Positions 63,401 to 64,000 of a DNA stretch of 64,000 bases are shown here, piece by piece. The stretch comes from Cardiocondyla obscurior (taxonomy: Eukaryota > Arthropoda > Insecta > Hymenoptera > Formicidae), in the NCBI RefSeq assembly GCF_019399895.1, contig NC_091867.1, positions 9,685,501 to 9,749,500 on the forward strand. The letters run 5' to 3'. Below the pieces are notes generated by a model. That model searched no databases, was not told where the DNA came from, and was given only the letters and a program-made list of their open reading frames with translations. The position numbers were made by a program, and so were the translations under genes. The first letter of the stretch is position 1. Each line of letters begins with the position of its first letter.

Positions 63401-64000
63401 AAAAAGTTTCGAGCGCAGCGATTCGCCGCGTTTTCTACCGAACCCAATCTCGTCGTGTAAGCCTCGAATAAAAAAAAAAAAGAAAAAAAAAGAAAAAAAA
63501 GAAAAAAAAATTGCCGCGTAAAAATCGTGACGTAAATTCCGATGGGGATTGAAATTAGATTCGCCTCTCATTAATAACATACGAGAGAGGTAATCTTAGG
63601 CTCGCAGGGACCGCCTCGAAATGTAAATCTCTTGCCCTATAAACGTCACGCGTTTTCATACACGCGAGTGTGCGGCTACCTGTTTCGCTTTTATTATTTT
63701 TTTTCTTTTTCTTTCCCACACACGTGAAAGCCGCGTTCGATAACGCGGGTCCGTCCGATGTAATCGCAAATTACCTCGTTGACGCTGCACCGATTCGGGA
63801 ACTGATTTAGATTAGGGACCGACGATCCCATCTAGATTATCTACCGGCGCGGTTAGTTAGCGCGGAGCCGATCAGCCATGAAATTCTCATGCGAGTAACG
63901 GAAGCAAGGCAAGAAGAATCCCCGCGCTGGGGCCACTCGTTTCCCGCATTCTAATTAGTAATTTATGCGAATCCCGGCGGCGCAGTGGCGTCTATCGTGA

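Larger units (their letters stand above)
54909..64000. other. GC-rich gene-poor region
   Basis: About 9 kb with no recognisable gene. GC-rich and CpG-rich, broken by TAATTA-type AT patches and A/T runs (for example 59631-59649 and 63472-63510). The left end is the CARM1 promoter. Many long frames exist on both strands, as expected from composition. The best candidate coding segment is 57277-57455. The region could be upstream regulatory DNA or an intron of a gene to the right. Confidence 0.5.

Noticed and set aside
1..64000. tRNA, rRNA, CRISPR, prokaryotic operons or viral genes
   Set aside because: None seen on reading both strands; short tRNA genes could still be missed without a covariance-model search.

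Overview
This window is nuclear DNA from an insect, most likely a hymenopteran and probably an ant. The genes are animal genes with canonical GT-AG introns, many of them 50-150 bases long. AT-rich gene stretches sit beside GC-rich, CpG-undepleted stretches, and every recognised product is a metazoan family. I assembled the gene models by hand from splice sites and checked that reading phase agrees across exon joins.

Layout. 1-3275 is AT-rich flank with (AT)n microsatellites. A DDX11/ChlR1-type DNA helicase (3276-6550, minus) stands head to head with a TAF6L-type SAGA subunit (7241-9464, plus); they share a promoter interval of about 690 bp that contains an E2F-type site. A class-XIX-like unconventional myosin follows tail to tail (10042 to about 13680, minus). 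A palindromic MITE-like element lies at 14195-14440. A CCSER-family coiled-coil gene spans 16436 to about 39350 on the minus strand. It has a 1068-residue long form, at least three alternative first coding exons (one with a lipid-modification signal), a 33-nt microexon and a tandem splice donor. Its promoter is divergent with COX20 (39455-39808, plus). An OCA2/P-protein pigment transporter (40637-44958, plus) comes next, tail to tail with the arginine methyltransferase CARM1 (50330-54908, minus). From 54909 to 64000 I find no recognisable gene, only GC-rich DNA with one possible first exon.

Functional threads. TAF6L and CARM1 both act in transcription and chromatin. DDX11 acts in replication and cohesion, COX20 in cytochrome oxidase assembly, OCA2 in melanosome-type organelle ion transport, and the myosin probably in organelle (mitochondrial) transport. 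They are neighbours, not a pathway or operon.

I found no prokaryote-type system, CRISPR array or viral gene. The most interesting signals are: an in-frame 112-codon open extension directly after the CARM1 stop codon; two GC-AG introns in the myosin gene, one of which is the only join I found that restores frame; a degenerate switch I in that myosin; and the alternative N-termini of the CCSER gene.
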